From contig CM056718.1 in the NCBI GenBank assembly GCA_029844215.1, forward strand, positions 167,637,396 through 167,701,395: a DNA stretch of 64,000 nucleotides, in the 5' to 3' direction. Made by a program: the position numbers and the translations under genes. Source of the DNA: Przewalskia tangutica (taxonomy: Eukaryota > Streptophyta > Magnoliopsida > Solanales > Solanaceae). Every line of letters begins with the position of its first letter. Position 1 is the first letter of the stretch. The notes under the pieces were generated by a model. It was not told where the DNA came from, did no database searches, and was given only the letters and a program-made list of their open reading frames with translations. Positions 36,049 to 47,424 of the stretch are shown piece after piece.

Positions 36049-38498
36049 GCCAGTAGGCCCTCTTGAGCTATCCATGCCAAATCAATCCCATCTCATGCTC
36101 TCCTTGTACACATTATTCTTCCGAATCTCTTTGAAATATTCATATTTCATTATGTTGTCCCTTTACAATTATATCTTGTTTCTGAATATAAACTCATTGT
36201 TGAAGCAGGAATCTATGTTGATATAAATTCATTCATGAGTTTATAACTGAATTTTCTTCCTTCCTCAAAGATTAGTTTTATACTTTTGCAATTTTGACCA
36301 GCACTTACACTTCTCTTATTTATGAGAAACCATATCATTTGGAAACTAAACAAGAATTTGGTGTTTGTGTCAAATATATTTATTTGAAACTTCAAATATG
36401 ACAAGCTTGCTTAACATTGCCGGCTTTTATTTTCCGATGGGTGATGGGTCGTCGTCCCCCCCCCCCCCCCCCCTCCCCAGCGTCTTCCATGAGACAAGTT
36501 TGTAACCCGTCCCCCTCCTCCCCAGCGTCTTCCATGAGACAAGTTTGTAAAGATGCGTTGTTTGTACTGAAGTTGATTGATTGAATTTTGTTCATAGTAA
36601 ATTTACTTTTTTGTTGGGCCAGAACAGAGACGTGTATAAATGTGTATGCATGCTGAAGTTGATTGAATTTGTTTGCGGTGAAATAACTTATTAAACATTG
36701 GACCAGACCCAAGATGCGTATAAATTCAGTCATTGGCCTTTTCCAGTAAGGGGTCAAATTTAAGAATTACAGTTTGAATAAAAGAGATGATTGCAAAAGC
36801 GACTAAACTTATGAAGAAGTCTCAATCCGAAGCTGCATGGTAGTAGTTTTGTGGTCTATCAGACGTTCCTCGGGACATCCTGAAGACTCCAACCTTCTTT
36901 TGTCTGACTACTTGATCTTGAGATTGGGAGGATTGACTTCATTGTTTGCTGCTGCTGGGATCTCTGTACTACTGGCACTATTCTTATGCTCCTTTCCGCA
37001 ATCACAATGAGGATATGGAAAACTGAAGCATATCTAGAGAGGTGAGGTTGGCGTTTTGTTTCATTCCAAAATAAACAACGTTAGTTTTAGTTGTGTCCCA
37101 GATGGATTCAAATTGCTACCAGAACAGGTTAAGGCTGAACTTGTCTTGGTTCACCTGAAAAGATCAGGTGTAGATAAAGCTCTACTCGGAAAACGGTGCT
37201 TTAAGTGTGAATTCCAGACCCATCCCTCACAAGAGTACCAAATAAAAATTTAGTAAAGGGATTTGAAGGAGTCAAAGACCTATCCTCAGGGGGGGATTTA
37301 TTGGTAAAATTATGGTGCACGTAAACTCATGGTCTCTCCGCAAAATTAGATATTTTATGTACATATTTCCTAAAATTGTAATATTATCCGGTGACACCCA
37401 TGCTTCAACAAAGTTAAATAGCGCACTTGGTTGGAACATGGATCTATTTTCACCTAATAGTTTCTCTTTTCTTCTTTCTTTAGTGGTGCATCCATATCCG
37501 CCTCTTGACTAACCTCAAGTTAGTAGTGTTTGTAAAACAAAAAAGAGTAAAAGCACTTTATATTGGGTATGGATTGTAAACAAGAAAGTTCACGAGCCTC
37601 ATCTGTGTATGGTCATTGCTCTACCTCAGGGTGTATTGCTTTGTCGATTAGTGTATCCATTGTGAATGACATTCCTTGTTGTGTTCGCCTATCCTTGTCT
37701 CTCTATTCTGGCCTTTTCCCTCATTTGTCATTGTGTCCATCAATCTCCCTCCTTTCTGTTGCGACAACCCTATATATGATTGTAAGTAGGTGTTAAGAGA
37801 TCCACATTGGATATGGAATGAGAAAATGAACTCCTTATATGGCCTTGAACAATCTTCACCCTACAAATTAGTTTTTGGGTTGAGTTAGGCTCAAGATCCA
37901 TTCTTTACATAATATTAGAGTCAGACTCATTCCAATTATTTGTTCACCGATATTGGGCCCCCGAATTATATTATCCACGCTCCAATTAACGAGGTCTGGG
38001 TCGTTAAGAGTGACACATCGTATATGGAATGAGAACCTGGACTCCTTTTATGGATTTGAACAATCCTCTACAAGCTAGCTTTTAGGGTTGAGTTAGACCC
38101 AAGATCCATTCTTTACGGTATGTATTGTGTGTCTGTTTCTAATTGGTCAGCCTTAGCGGTCTTCATTGGTTTTGAGACGGTAGTTACCTCTAGCGAGAGG
38201 TCAAGAGCTTTGAAATGAACTGACTTGAATAGTTGGGATGAGAATGGTGCTTGAGCCTCCACTTAATAGTACACACGAGTTGAGATATTGTGACTCTTCC
38301 CTTGAATTCAGTTAGAGTTTTCTCTTCTCGAATCAGGCAGTTTGATCGTGATTGTTCGTTCTCGAGCCTTGACCCCTTGCACTGTGCAGGCTTTTTGAGC
38401 TTTGCATCTGGACGAAGCAAGTCTTGCAGGCCCAAACACATGCACGTAGTAAATTCCATTTTATTTTTTCAATAATGGCGGTGTCGGGCCAACTCCTA
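36049..38498. other. Intergenic region with homopolymer and repeat remnants
   Basis: No supported gene. It contains 18 consecutive C at 36456-36473, next to a 45-bp tandem duplication (cgtcttccatgagacaagtt at 36481 and 36526). Two related blocks of about 110 bp lie near 37800-37920 and 38010-38118 (words 'atatggaatgagaa', 'gggttgagttag', 'caagatccattctttac'), in direct orientation. A 65-residue open stretch at 37056-37253 has no domain I recognise. Confidence 0.5.
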
Positions 38499-38655
38499 TG
38501 TTAGCACGTATACATATGTATACTTTATCATATTTTGTATTGTATAATTATGGCAGAATCGATATCCTTATTATAGAAGGATTCAACATTGCACATCTAT
38601 ATATATTTTGTGTTAATGAGAAAAGATCTCCAAGGGAGATTAATATAATTCTACA
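38499..38655 (+). repeat. 5' LTR of plus-strand copia
   Basis: Matches 42299-42455 along its length, with scattered substitutions. Confidence 0.9.
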
Positions 38656-38668
38656 CGGTATCAGAGCC
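38656..38668 (+). other. Primer-binding site of plus-strand copia
   Basis: cggtatcagagcc directly follows the LTR. It is the initiator-Met type with its first base changed from t to c. Confidence 0.75.
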
Positions 38669-38869
38669 AAAACCTAAACCATATTTTCATCCCCTCGGTC
38701 TCGCGACCCTTTCCGAGAACAGAAAGTACTATCTGTCTATGTCCTTCTGCCTGTCTCGAGACGCACACAGTGGCTCCTCACTGTTTTCAACTTTGACAAC
38801 CTGTCAGAGAACCACCGCTGCTAGTGTCAGTCCTTCCACCGTTTTAACAACCATATCTCTCTACGTGGC

Positions 38870-39831
38870 ATATTAGACTTGGTCATCCGGACTCTCACGT
38901 TTTTTATTCTCTTAGAAACCGAAATTTAATCCAATGTAACAAAGAGAATCTGTATCATAGTTGCTCCTCGTGTATGTTACGAAAACACGTTAGACTACTA
39001 TTTACTGCTTTTATGAGTACTATTTTCTCTCCCTTTGATATTATTCACGCTGATGTATGGACATCTCCCATAACCAGCAACTTAGGCCACATATACTATC
39101 TGGTATTTTTAGATGATTTCTCTCACTTTCTTTGGTTCTATCCACTCAAACTCAAATCTCAAGTGTTCTCCAAATTTGTTGAGTTTCGTACACTAGTTAA
39201 AACGCAATTTGAAAAAGACATAAAATCATTTCAATGTGATACTGGTCGTGAGTTTAATAATTCATTCTTTCATAAATTTTGTGCGGTTAACGACATGATT
39301 TTTCGTTTCTCATGCCCCCATACCTCCCCTCAAAATGGAAAAGTCGGAAGAATTCTCCGAACCATTAATAATATGATTCCTACCCTTCTTTTTCATGCGC
39401 CTCTTCTCCCTAATTTTTGGGTATATGCATTAAAAATGGCAGAAAACATTCTCAACATTTTACCTACCCGTGTCATTCAAAATAGGACACCCACTAAAAT
39501 TCTATATCGTCGGATCCCCACCTATGACCACCTTAGAATTTTCGATTACCTATGTTACCCAAATATGACATCCATGACACCTCATAAATTAGCACCCCGG
39601 TCTACTCTGTGCGCCTTACTATGTTTCCCGTCAAACCGTAAGGGGTACTTGTGCTATGAGCTCTCTACCGACAAAATTATAATTTCTCGCCACGTCACCT
39701 TTATCGAATATGTCTTCCCGTTTGATAATATTAAAAAATTTCGAGTCACTGATTACCAATTCCTCGAAGATTCGGACCCATCACCTCTTGTCCAACAAGC
39801 GTCTACTGACTACCATCGTTCCAAAGAATGA
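38870..39831 (+). pseudogene. Copia integrase remnant
   Basis: Open from 38974 for 285 codons and extended upstream, in broken frame, by a zinc-binding (GAG-pre-integrase) tail near 38870-38970. It contains FDIIHADVWTSP, FLDDFSHFLWFYPL, FQCDTGREFNN and SPQNGK. The two aspartates of the D-D-E triad are present. The glutamate usual after QNGKA (as AER) is replaced (QNGKVGR), so even this open stretch should be inactive. Confidence 0.85.
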
Positions 39832-40439
39832 TAGACGCCGAACGATGCCACCGAAAGTCCGATCGCCCCCGCCTCGCCACCCACTACCACAAGTCCAAAA
39901 TGCACCCGGCCCACGACCTCGCCACTTATATCACCGGCTGATCACAAAATCATAGGCACCGCCTACGCCTCGCAGATCACCAACCCCTTTCCCATGCTTC
40001 CAGATTATCTCCACAAAGACCGCCACCAAGCTGCATCCTCACCTACAACCAACAACCAATCCACTAACCTGTATATCGGTCACCCCCTCCTCCGACACCT
40101 TACCCCACTGTACCGGTCTCAGCCAGTCTCGATCTACGGTGACTGGTGACACAACCCAACCCAGTACCTGCTACCGACCTCGAACCACCCAGATCTCCCT
40201 CACCTACCGACATTACAATGAACCACCAGCACACCTCCCAACCCCGACACCCCATTCCGCACCCAAGCCCTGCACCATATCAGTCGACCTGACCTGACAC
40301 CTAGCGCCCATACCCAGCCAGCACCCTCACACCGAATGGAAATCCGTGCCCAACACGGGATTTTCAAACCCAAAGTCCAATTTAACATATCTACACAAAT
40401 CATTTCCCCATTCCCAAAAGCCCTAAATTGGCCAAACTA

Positions 40440-41305
40440 GACCCAAATTGGAATGCAGTCATGTGTGATGAGTTTAATGCTTTAACGAAACAACACACTT
40501 GAGATTTGGTTCCTAGACCGGATGGGGTGAATGTGATCTGATGCATGTGGCTTTTTCGCCACAAGTAGAGACAATGGTGACCTTGATAGATATAAGGCGA
40601 GACTTGCGGCTAATGACACTTAATTAGTATAAGGGTATTGATTGTGGTGAGACATTCAGTCCGGTTATTAAATTGACTACTATTCGCACAATGTTGAGTA
40701 TTGCTATGGGTAAGGATTGACTCATCCATCAGCTTGATGTGAAAAATGTGTTTCTACATGAAAATTTGAAAGAAACTGTTTACATGCACCAGCCACCTGG
40801 TTTTGTCCATCCAGCAGCTCCTCAGTATGTATGTCGTCTCCGTAAGTCATTTTATGATTTAAAACAGGCTCCTAGAGCGTAGTATTATCGATTTGCCCAG
40901 TACATTATGCGGATTGAGTTTGTATGCAGCAAGTGGATGACATTGTGCTTACCGCCTCCTCTGATCTGTTGAAAAATGAAATCATTGCATTGCTTAAAAC
41001 CGAATTTGCCATGACTGACTTGGGGAAGTTGAGCTATTTTTTGGGGATATGAGTGACTAGATCTGCAGACTCTATGTTTTTGTGTCAGCATAAGTATGCA
41101 GAGGCAATAGTGTACAGGCATGACGAACTGCAAGATCATGTCCACATCAGTTGATTCTAAATCAAATCTTAGTGATGTGGATAGTAATCCAGTGTCCGAT
41201 CCCACACTATACAGGAGCCTTGTAGGTTCACTACAGTATCTTATATTCACGAGGCCTGACATTGCTTATGTTATTCAACATGTATGCTTATTCATGCATG
41301 CATTC
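40440..41305 (+). pseudogene. Copia reverse transcriptase remnant
   Basis: Recognisable scattered pieces include a 'HQLDVKN.FLHENL' block (about 40730), 'ETVYMHQPPGFVHP' (about 40780), 'QVDDIVLTASS' (about 40930, the catalytic pair retained) and SLVGSLQYLIFTRPDIAYVI (about 41215). Stops and frame changes interrupt all of it. Confidence 0.8.
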
Positions 41306-41727
41306 TCACTGGGGTATCATAAATAAGTGAAAGGGAAATGGATAGAGTAAAACTTCGGGGAACGAAGCGAGGAGGTCATCCATTTCCAAAGCTTTTCGTA
41401 TGAAATTTACCTGGTCAATAAGAGGGGGTGCGGTATATTCATGGACTGGCAAAGTGAACTCTTAATTTGATCAGAAGAGCCTAGAGAGCTCTCTATCTTT
41501 CCCCAAATTTCGACTAGCGCGGTTCTTTTTCTATTTTCGCGACAATGAACTGAAAGGGGTGCCGTGGGGTGTATATCTACGTTGTCCGCCGAGGACCAAA
41601 CTCGATCGGGACAAGCTTGGTATACTGTCTTCCCTTTATCAGATGCAAGCTTTTTCTTTCAATAGCCGGCCAAATGACTACAGGATCATCGGTCTACTCT
41701 ACCTTAATTCACCATTTCGAACCTTCC
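41306..41727. other. Foreign block inserted in the copia element
   Basis: Between the reverse transcriptase end (VCLFMHA, about 41300) and the RNase H start (a 'FNALKRIIRYVKGTLDYG'-like frame from about 41728) lie about 420 bp with no copia similarity. Its base use is unlike the surroundings, with words such as gaacgaagcgaggaggtcat and ttcgcgacaatgaactg. That style reminds me of plant mitochondrial noncoding DNA, but I cannot name a source. Confidence 0.5.
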
Positions 41728-42231
41728 TCATTTTAATGCCCTTAAGCGTATCATTCGATATGTTAAGGGCACGCTTGATTATGGATTACATCTATACCCT
41801 CAGCACCGACCAGGTTTGTTATCATATACGGATGCTGATTGGGCAGAGTGTCCGAACACGCGACGCTCTACCTCCGGCTATTGTGTGTTCTTAGGGGATA
41901 TCTAATTTCTTGGTCTGCCTGGCAAGCCACTTTATCCCGTTCGAGTGCAGAAGAAGTGTATAGAGGCGTTGTTAATGTTGTTGGTGAGATATGTTGGCTC
42001 AGAAACCTTCTTTTGGAGCTTCAGTGTCCGTTGCGTAAGACGTCTTTGATTTATTGTGATAACATATCCGTCATCTATCTATCTCATAATTCGGTTCAAC
42101 ATCAGCGAACCAAGCATATTGAGATGAACATCCACTTTGTTCGTGAGAAGATTGCTCTCGGTCATGTCAGAGTATTACATGTGCCTTCATCTTATCAGTA
42201 TGCGGATATATTCACAAAAGGGCCTACCTAG
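41728..42231 (+). pseudogene. Copia RNase H remnant
   Basis: Pieces in two frames include an 'YTDADWAECPNTRRSTSGYC' block (about 41825-41885). From 41885 a clean stretch with SRSSAEEVYRG, LIYCDNISVIYLSHN and RTKHIEMNIHFVREK ends in ADIFTKG before the 3' LTR. Confidence 0.85.
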
Positions 42232-42298
42232 ACAACTCTTCCTTGACTTCAGATTCAGTCTTAGCATCCAGCCTCCTCCCGCTCAGACTAAGGTAGTG

Positions 42299-42455
42299 TG
42301 TTAGCACGTGTACATATGTATACTTTACCATATTTTGTATTGTATAATTATGGTATAATTGAGATCCTTATTATAGAAGGATTCAACATTGTATACCTAT
42401 ATATATTTTGTGTTAATGAAAAAGACTCTCCAAGGGAGATTAATATAATTCTACG
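42299..42455 (+). repeat. 3' LTR of plus-strand copia
   Basis: 157 bp, beginning tgttagcacgtgtac and matching the 5' LTR. Confidence 0.9.
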
Positions 42456-42522
42456 TCCTCAACTATTTAGTCAGGTACCTGCAACCTTTACAACTCTGCC
42501 TAGCAAAGCTTTTAGGTAGATC

Positions 42523-43592
42523 TAGGGCTGGCCAGTGGGCCGGGCCGACCCGACCCGACCCCGACCCCGACACGACCCCGCTAAAAAAAAAAAAAGCGGG
42601 ACCGGGGCTCGAACCGGGATGACAGTATGGTCCCGCCTGGCCCGACCCGCTGTGCCCCGATCCCGCCCCGACCCCACCCCGGGCCCCGCCCAGCCCCTCC
42701 TTGCAGAAAATAGTCGTTGTCCAACTATTTTACATTTGGCTGTTAGACAACGACCATTTTTGGCCTCCCCCCACCCCCCGTCCCCCATTATATTTATTTT
42801 TAACCCCTAAGTTATTATATTTACACTTTAACCCAATTTTCCAACTATAAATACCTCATTTCCTCCTCTTATTATTTTCACAAATCTTTCTACTCTCTAA
42901 TCTCTCAATCAATCAATCTCTATTCTCTATACAACATTGTCTACTACATATTCAATCTATTTATTAATTTGAGAATTGGGAGTGAAGTTGGCAACTAGCT
43001 TAAGGATTATCTATCGAGCAAAGTTTCAATTTTCAACCTCTCGGTTACACGTTAACTCTACGTCGGCGTTTGGTACATTCGTTCTCTCATTAAATTATTA
43101 TTTTGTCTTTATTTCATTTAGCACATTTAATTTCATTATCTTTAAGTCTTTAACTATTTATTACCATAATTAAAATGAAAGGATTAAGAAGTATGTTGGG
43201 TAAGGGTAAGGCTTCTTCTAGTAGTAGTAGGGGTAACAAGGGCAAAGGTACTTCTTCTAGTATTCCAGCTATTCCTAGACAAGATGATTTTATAGATCCT
43301 GAACAGTTTCCTGAAATACCATATGATCTTGACGACCATGTATTTTCTCAAAATGAAGAAGACTTTGATTTAGATGTCACTCTAGATGATGATACACCTA
43401 CTAATGAAGATGATGATACACCCACTAGTGAAATGCCTCCTATCCCCCCTACTATGAGACGAGGTCCGGCAAAACGACCATTAAAATCAGTTGTATGGAA
43501 ATATTTTGACAGGGACGTACCGAATCAAGAAGTTGTATGTAAAACTTGTAAAAATGTTTATTTTTTTAAAACTGGACAAGGTCATGGTGGGA
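42523..43592 (+). mobile_element. Truncated hAT (Ac-like) transposon, 5' part
   Basis: Begins with the terminal sequence tagggctggccagtgggccg and a GC-rich 'cccgacc' repeat stretch. A 5' noncoding region (42700-43170) strongly resembles 57700-58110 of the complete relative, and the start of a transposase follows. The 3' half and the right terminus are absent: the sequence breaks into an inverted SINE fragment at about 43593, just before the PsaE gene. Confidence 0.85.
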
Positions 43593-43609
43593 CGGGGGTC
43601 TGGGGAGGG
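43175..43609 (+). pseudogene. hAT transposase N-terminal fragment
   Basis: 145 codons from ATG. A Ser/Gly/Lys-rich start (MKGLRSMLGKGKASSSSSRG) is followed by an acidic linker with DDDTPT repeats. A BED-type zinc finger then begins (VWKYFDRDVPNQEVVCKTCK), with its first two cysteines. The frame then runs into the SINE fragment and stops, so the second metal pair and the whole catalytic domain are lost. Confidence 0.8.
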
Positions 43610-43645
43610 TAGAATGTACACAAACTTCCATACCCGTAGATCAGA
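43593..43645 (-). mobile_element. TS-like SINE fragment
   Basis: The reverse complement reads ggtatggaagtttgtgtaca, then ttctaccctccccagac, the core of the SINE body also seen at 44172-44288 and 44884-45002. It forms the junction between the hAT fragment and the PsaE 3' region. Confidence 0.7.
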
Positions 43646-43859
43646 AGAAATGTATTTTTCTCGATGTTACAAGCAGTAGTCAATGAAGTAGTTTTTGGCA
43701 CTCGCTGACTTCAAATCTCCAATCTGTCTCTACATTATGAAATTTGAGCAAACAGTAAAATAGACATTCATTCACATTGAAAGCCAGTATATAACTAGAG
43801 AATAAACATGGAAAGAAAAGGCCTTGCATTCTACAAATATACTAATGAGTCGCACACGT

Positions 43860-45452
43860 TCATTTCAGTTCTTCAATTTCATCCAATGCGTAGTTGTTGG
43901 TTGATACATTAGCATAGTTCACTTTGTTAAATCGTACAACAACTGGGTAGCGAGTTTTTAGATCCTGAAACATTAATGGAAAATATTGAAAATGAAACAT
44001 CATATATAAATTTTTAATTAGACATAGGTTCTATATAAATTTCGTACCTGATCAACAGCTACAACTGAACCGGTGCCCTTGTACCAGTAAGATTCCTTCC
44101 TAAGAACTCTCACCTGTCAAATATTATATCAGAACATATTAGACGAGTCTGACCGTTTCTCATATTTTGTTTTGAGCCGAGGGTCTCTCGGAAACAACCA
44201 CTCTACCTACCAAGGTGGAAGTTTGTGTACATTCTACCCTCCACAGACCCCCACACTGTGAGATTTCACTGGGTATGTTGTTGTTGTATATTAGACGATT
44301 TTGCGTTCAATCATGATTTAGGTGATCCTGATGCAGAATAATAATTACTAGACCCTACATTTTTGTGATAACCGATAAATTGTAATTATTAAAAACTTCA
44401 AACTATATATATGAGTTTAACTTTCTATACAATGACAATGTAAAAGGATTTTTACATTCGGTAGATCACCTAAAAGATGAGTACAAATGTCCATCTATAT
44501 AAGCACGATTAGTAACCTGAAAAGGAAGACATTATTTTTCCCACTATAGTCAGATGTATATTGTGAACAAACATCGCATATGTTATGTAGTTCATAGTAT
44601 GCATCTGACCATAGGTATAGATGACCTCCATCTTGAAAAGTTATATGATTACCACTTCGTTATATATTGATCTTACAATTTGTAATCTAATACAAATATC
44701 AATTGGATCCTTTAACTATATCTTGTGTATTATCAATATTTCCACACTTGGTTTCTTTTGACAGAATGTGCTACCATGACGTATTCGATTTTTGTTACCA
44801 GCATATTTCTATAGCTTTAATTTCTTGTCTGTGACCGTTTATCTTGCTATGCAACGTTTGCTTTGATTGTGATTACGCAGGTCTTGAGTCGAGGGTCTCC
44901 CGGAACCAGCCGCTCTACCTACCAAGGTAGAGGTAAGGTATGTGTACACTCTACCCTCCCCAGACTCACGTGGTGGGATTTTACTAGGTATGTTGTTGTT
45001 GTTTATCAATATTTCCACACTAAGTTCAATATTTATACACTAATAATAATTATTTTTAATACTATCAGGACACCGGAAAGATAAGTTACACGTAATTATC
45101 ATTCATAAAGAAGTAATAATAGTAACCTTATAAAAGATAACCACAAGTAATTATTGTTCATTAAAATGGTGAAATTAGTAACATGAACACTTACTTTGGT
45201 TCCTCTCTTGGGTCCAATTGGAGGTGGCTTGGGCTTAGCAGCTTTGGTTTCACCACCTGGTTCAGCAGTAGCGGCGGCTGGTGGTGCAGCCTCTTCAGCT
45301 GCCCTTACGACGAGTCTCGGAGTGTTAGTGGTCTTGTTGGAGGAGAAAAATAACATATTGGTTCGAGAAGTAGTGTTAGTGCTGTTGGAAGCAACATAAG
45401 GAGTTGCCACCAAAAAACTTGATGCAGCAGAAGCCATGTTACAACTTGCCAT
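43860..45452 (-). CDS. PSAE: Photosystem I reaction centre subunit IV (PsaE), plastid precursor
   Basis: Three minus-strand exons, 45452-45195, 44113-44048 and 43964-43860, joined in phase 0 with GT-AG introns of 1081 and 83 bp, give 142 aa. PsaE is a small stromal subunit on the reducing side of photosystem I that helps dock ferredoxin and supports cyclic electron flow. Residues 1 to about 50 form a Ser/Thr/Asn-rich transit peptide ending in RLVVRA. An Ala/Pro/Glu-rich mature N-terminus follows, and then the SH3-like core: IGPKRGTKVRVLRKESYWYK, TGSVVAVDQ, TRYPVVVRF, VNYANVSTNNYALDEIEELK. The first ATG is used; Met6 is a possible alternative. Two SINE bodies lie antisense in intron 1, and a hAT/SINE junction lies about 215 bp beyond the stop. 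The coding frame is intact. Confidence 0.96.
44172..44288 (+). mobile_element. TS-like SINE body in PsaE intron 1, copy A
   Basis: Contains gccgagggtctctcggaaac, ctctacctaccaaggt, a 'ctaccctcc.cagac' block and the TTG-type tail gttgttgttgt. It is antisense to PsaE. The tRNA-like head is missing or decayed. Confidence 0.75.
44884..45002 (+). mobile_element. TS-like SINE body in PsaE intron 1, copy B
   Basis: Contains gtcgagggtctcccggaacc, ctctacctaccaaggtag, ctaccctccccagac and the tail tgttgttgttg. Same orientation as copy A, about 700 bp apart, and clearly diverged from it, so it is a separate insertion rather than a recent duplicate. Confidence 0.8.
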
Positions 45453-45589
45453 ATGCTTTAATTTTCTTACTTCTTGTGACCGATTACGAGAATTTAGGGT
45501 TGTTGTTGATTGAGAGGTTTTGAGTTAATGAGGATATCTTTTTCCTGGACGACTAGTGAACTTGCTATTGCTCCATCCACTAAGCCGCT

Positions 45590-45597
45590 GCCACGTA
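45590..45597 (-). promoter_or_regulatory. G-box-like element upstream of PsaE
   Basis: The reverse complement reads tacgtggc, an ACGT-core element about 140 bp before the PsaE start. ACGT-core sites are common in light-regulated photosynthesis promoters. The role here is inferred. Confidence 0.45.
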
Positions 45598-45706
45598 GTT
45601 ACCATATCTGATATCCACTTTTTTTGGATAATGTCATCACTTCTCTTTTGTCTTTACTTCTTATTTTCGATCCATTCTTTTTTTGTGTGGATATTTTATT
45701 ATTTTA

Positions 45707-46018
45707 GGGGTCGTTTGATTTGCGGACTAAATTATCTCGGGTTTATAATCATGAGATTATAATATTTAGACTAATTTATTTTATTTGAGGTAGGATAAAA
45801 TGACATCTAGTTTTATGAAATAAGGTGAGATATCTTTAATCTCAAACTTAATCCTAAATATCTCACTTTGGGGTCGTTTGGTAGGATGCATTAGAGAAAA
45901 TAAATGCATGCATTAGCTTTGTATATTATTAATCAATTGTTTGTAATACAAGGATCAATTATACACCATATATGGTATTACCCTATGCATAACTAATACC
46001 TACCAAATCTATAGGGTT
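45707..46018. repeat. Two adjacent MITE fragments
   Basis: Both start with ggggtcgtttg (45708 and 45871). The first continues with 'gcggactaaattatctcggg', the second with taggatgcattagagaaaat and 'atgcatgcattag', the latter shared with 61580-61625 and 62320-62360. Neither has a complete right end. Confidence 0.5.
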
Positions 46019-47410
46019 TTGTTGGGTTCGTGTACGCACCGAAATTTGAAAATTTTGTATTCCAAACTCAACAAGCGATGAACTGTAGGATGATTATGTA
46101 GTAATGTAAAACATGTAAATACATAACATGTATATAACCGTAATACTTCGATAAAATACTTACGGTTTGAAAACTCTGGAGTCTTTTAGTAATTTTCGAG
46201 GGTGAGAATGCAATTGATCCTCGATAGCAAGTTCCAAGAACTCCGATGTATACCTCATTCGAACAACTAGGAAATTCGGCAGAGGCTCAAGAGAGAGTTT
46301 AATTCTAGGTCTCTAAGATTTAGAATAATCTATGAATAATTTGTTTTGAATAATGTATAGAAACCCTCTATTTATAGTTGCATTTTAGGTTTAAAATGCA
46401 ACTAGGCTTCGTGGGTCGACTTAAAATGAGGCAATAGGTCGATCGTCCCATCGCCAAAGCGCGCTATCGCATCATGGCCCTCGACGCCCAGTGTGGGACG
46501 CCGTCTCGTTTTCATTTTAATAAAATCTAAAATTCAATTTTGACTTAATTAAATAATCATTAATCATTCAAATGTGTCGATTATAAATCGAGCATTTATA
46601 TTCTCTCATTACATCCTTAGATCGAAGGAACAATTGACATAATGTTACCCTACAGACATTCACATATCGACACTAATCATATTAGGGTCTACACGGAACT
46701 CCTAGACGGCGCCGGAAGACGAACTCAATATGTGAATTATATTTACACGAATCTAGTAAACTGAATTTCTATGTGGGAAGATAAAATATTTTCATTCACG
46801 ACGCGCTCGATCAAGCTTAGGATTTTTCAAGTGTCTATCGAAATGACTTGATCATTATATGTCATCTATATTGGTTGACAACATGACCATATTCTAGATA
46901 TGTCTATTGCGTTGGCCAACGATTTAGTCAACCTAATATCACCGAGAAGCTGAGTGTTATCTCGAATATACAATCGAGGAATGAATCCTAATCTTGGCCC
47001 AACTACCACCTTTAATCCACATCATAATGTACCAAATACAAGCCGTATCTCAACTTATAAGACATTCGAGCTTATGACATGATCAAAGTATATTACTTTG
47101 TTGACAATGTGTGTATCGACCTCAAGTCTAAGGACTTCTATCTTCCACACGCTGATTATACTTTAGACATGTATAACAAACAGTATATCAACAGGGTATA
47201 CCAATACATCCAAAGTATCCATGTGTTCATCATGAGTAGCCATTACTCGTAGCAGGTGATGCATACTACATCCTCTAAGGGTGTGATATCACATATCATC
47301 GATATCTCATTCTCGATGATCATTAATCGAGACTATTTCAAGAATTACGCATAATATTAATATCTCACACTATTAAGATCATTAGTAGAGACTATTTCAA
47401 GAGTTACGTT
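46019..47410. repeat. Dispersed noncoding repeat, copy 2
   Basis: Related in the same orientation to 22450-23440 (words ggaactcctagacggcgccgg-like, 'cgctcgatcaagctta', 'acatgtataacaaa', 'tatgtgttcatca'). It carries no coding frame. Its first 450 bp differ from copy 1. It may be a solo LTR, but ends and target duplication are not clear. Confidence 0.55.
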
Positions 47411-47424
47411 ACACTTCGCTCCCA

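Larger units (their letters stand above)
38499..42455 (+). mobile_element. Ty1/copia retrotransposon, decayed, plus strand
   Basis: LTRs of 157 bp at 38499-38655 and 42299-42455 begin tgttagcacgt and end ttctac(a/g). Flanking pentamers tccta (38494-38498) and tcctc (42456-42460) look like a target duplication with one change. Inside come a primer-binding site, an integrase, a stop-ridden reverse transcriptase, a foreign block of about 0.4 kb, and RNase H. Gag and protease are missing: the integrase region starts only about 300 bp after the primer site. The LTRs differ at a dozen or more positions, so this insertion is older than the copia at 25454-30375. Confidence 0.9.

Noticed and set aside
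37056..37253. 65-residue open frame (PDGFKLLPEQVKAELVLV...)
   Set aside because: Looks protein-like by eye, but no splice-consistent neighbours or known domain were found, so not called as a gene.
43593..45002. PsaE intron SINEs as coding or regulatory exons
   Set aside because: They match a repeat body with a TTG tail and carry no splice-consistent open frame.
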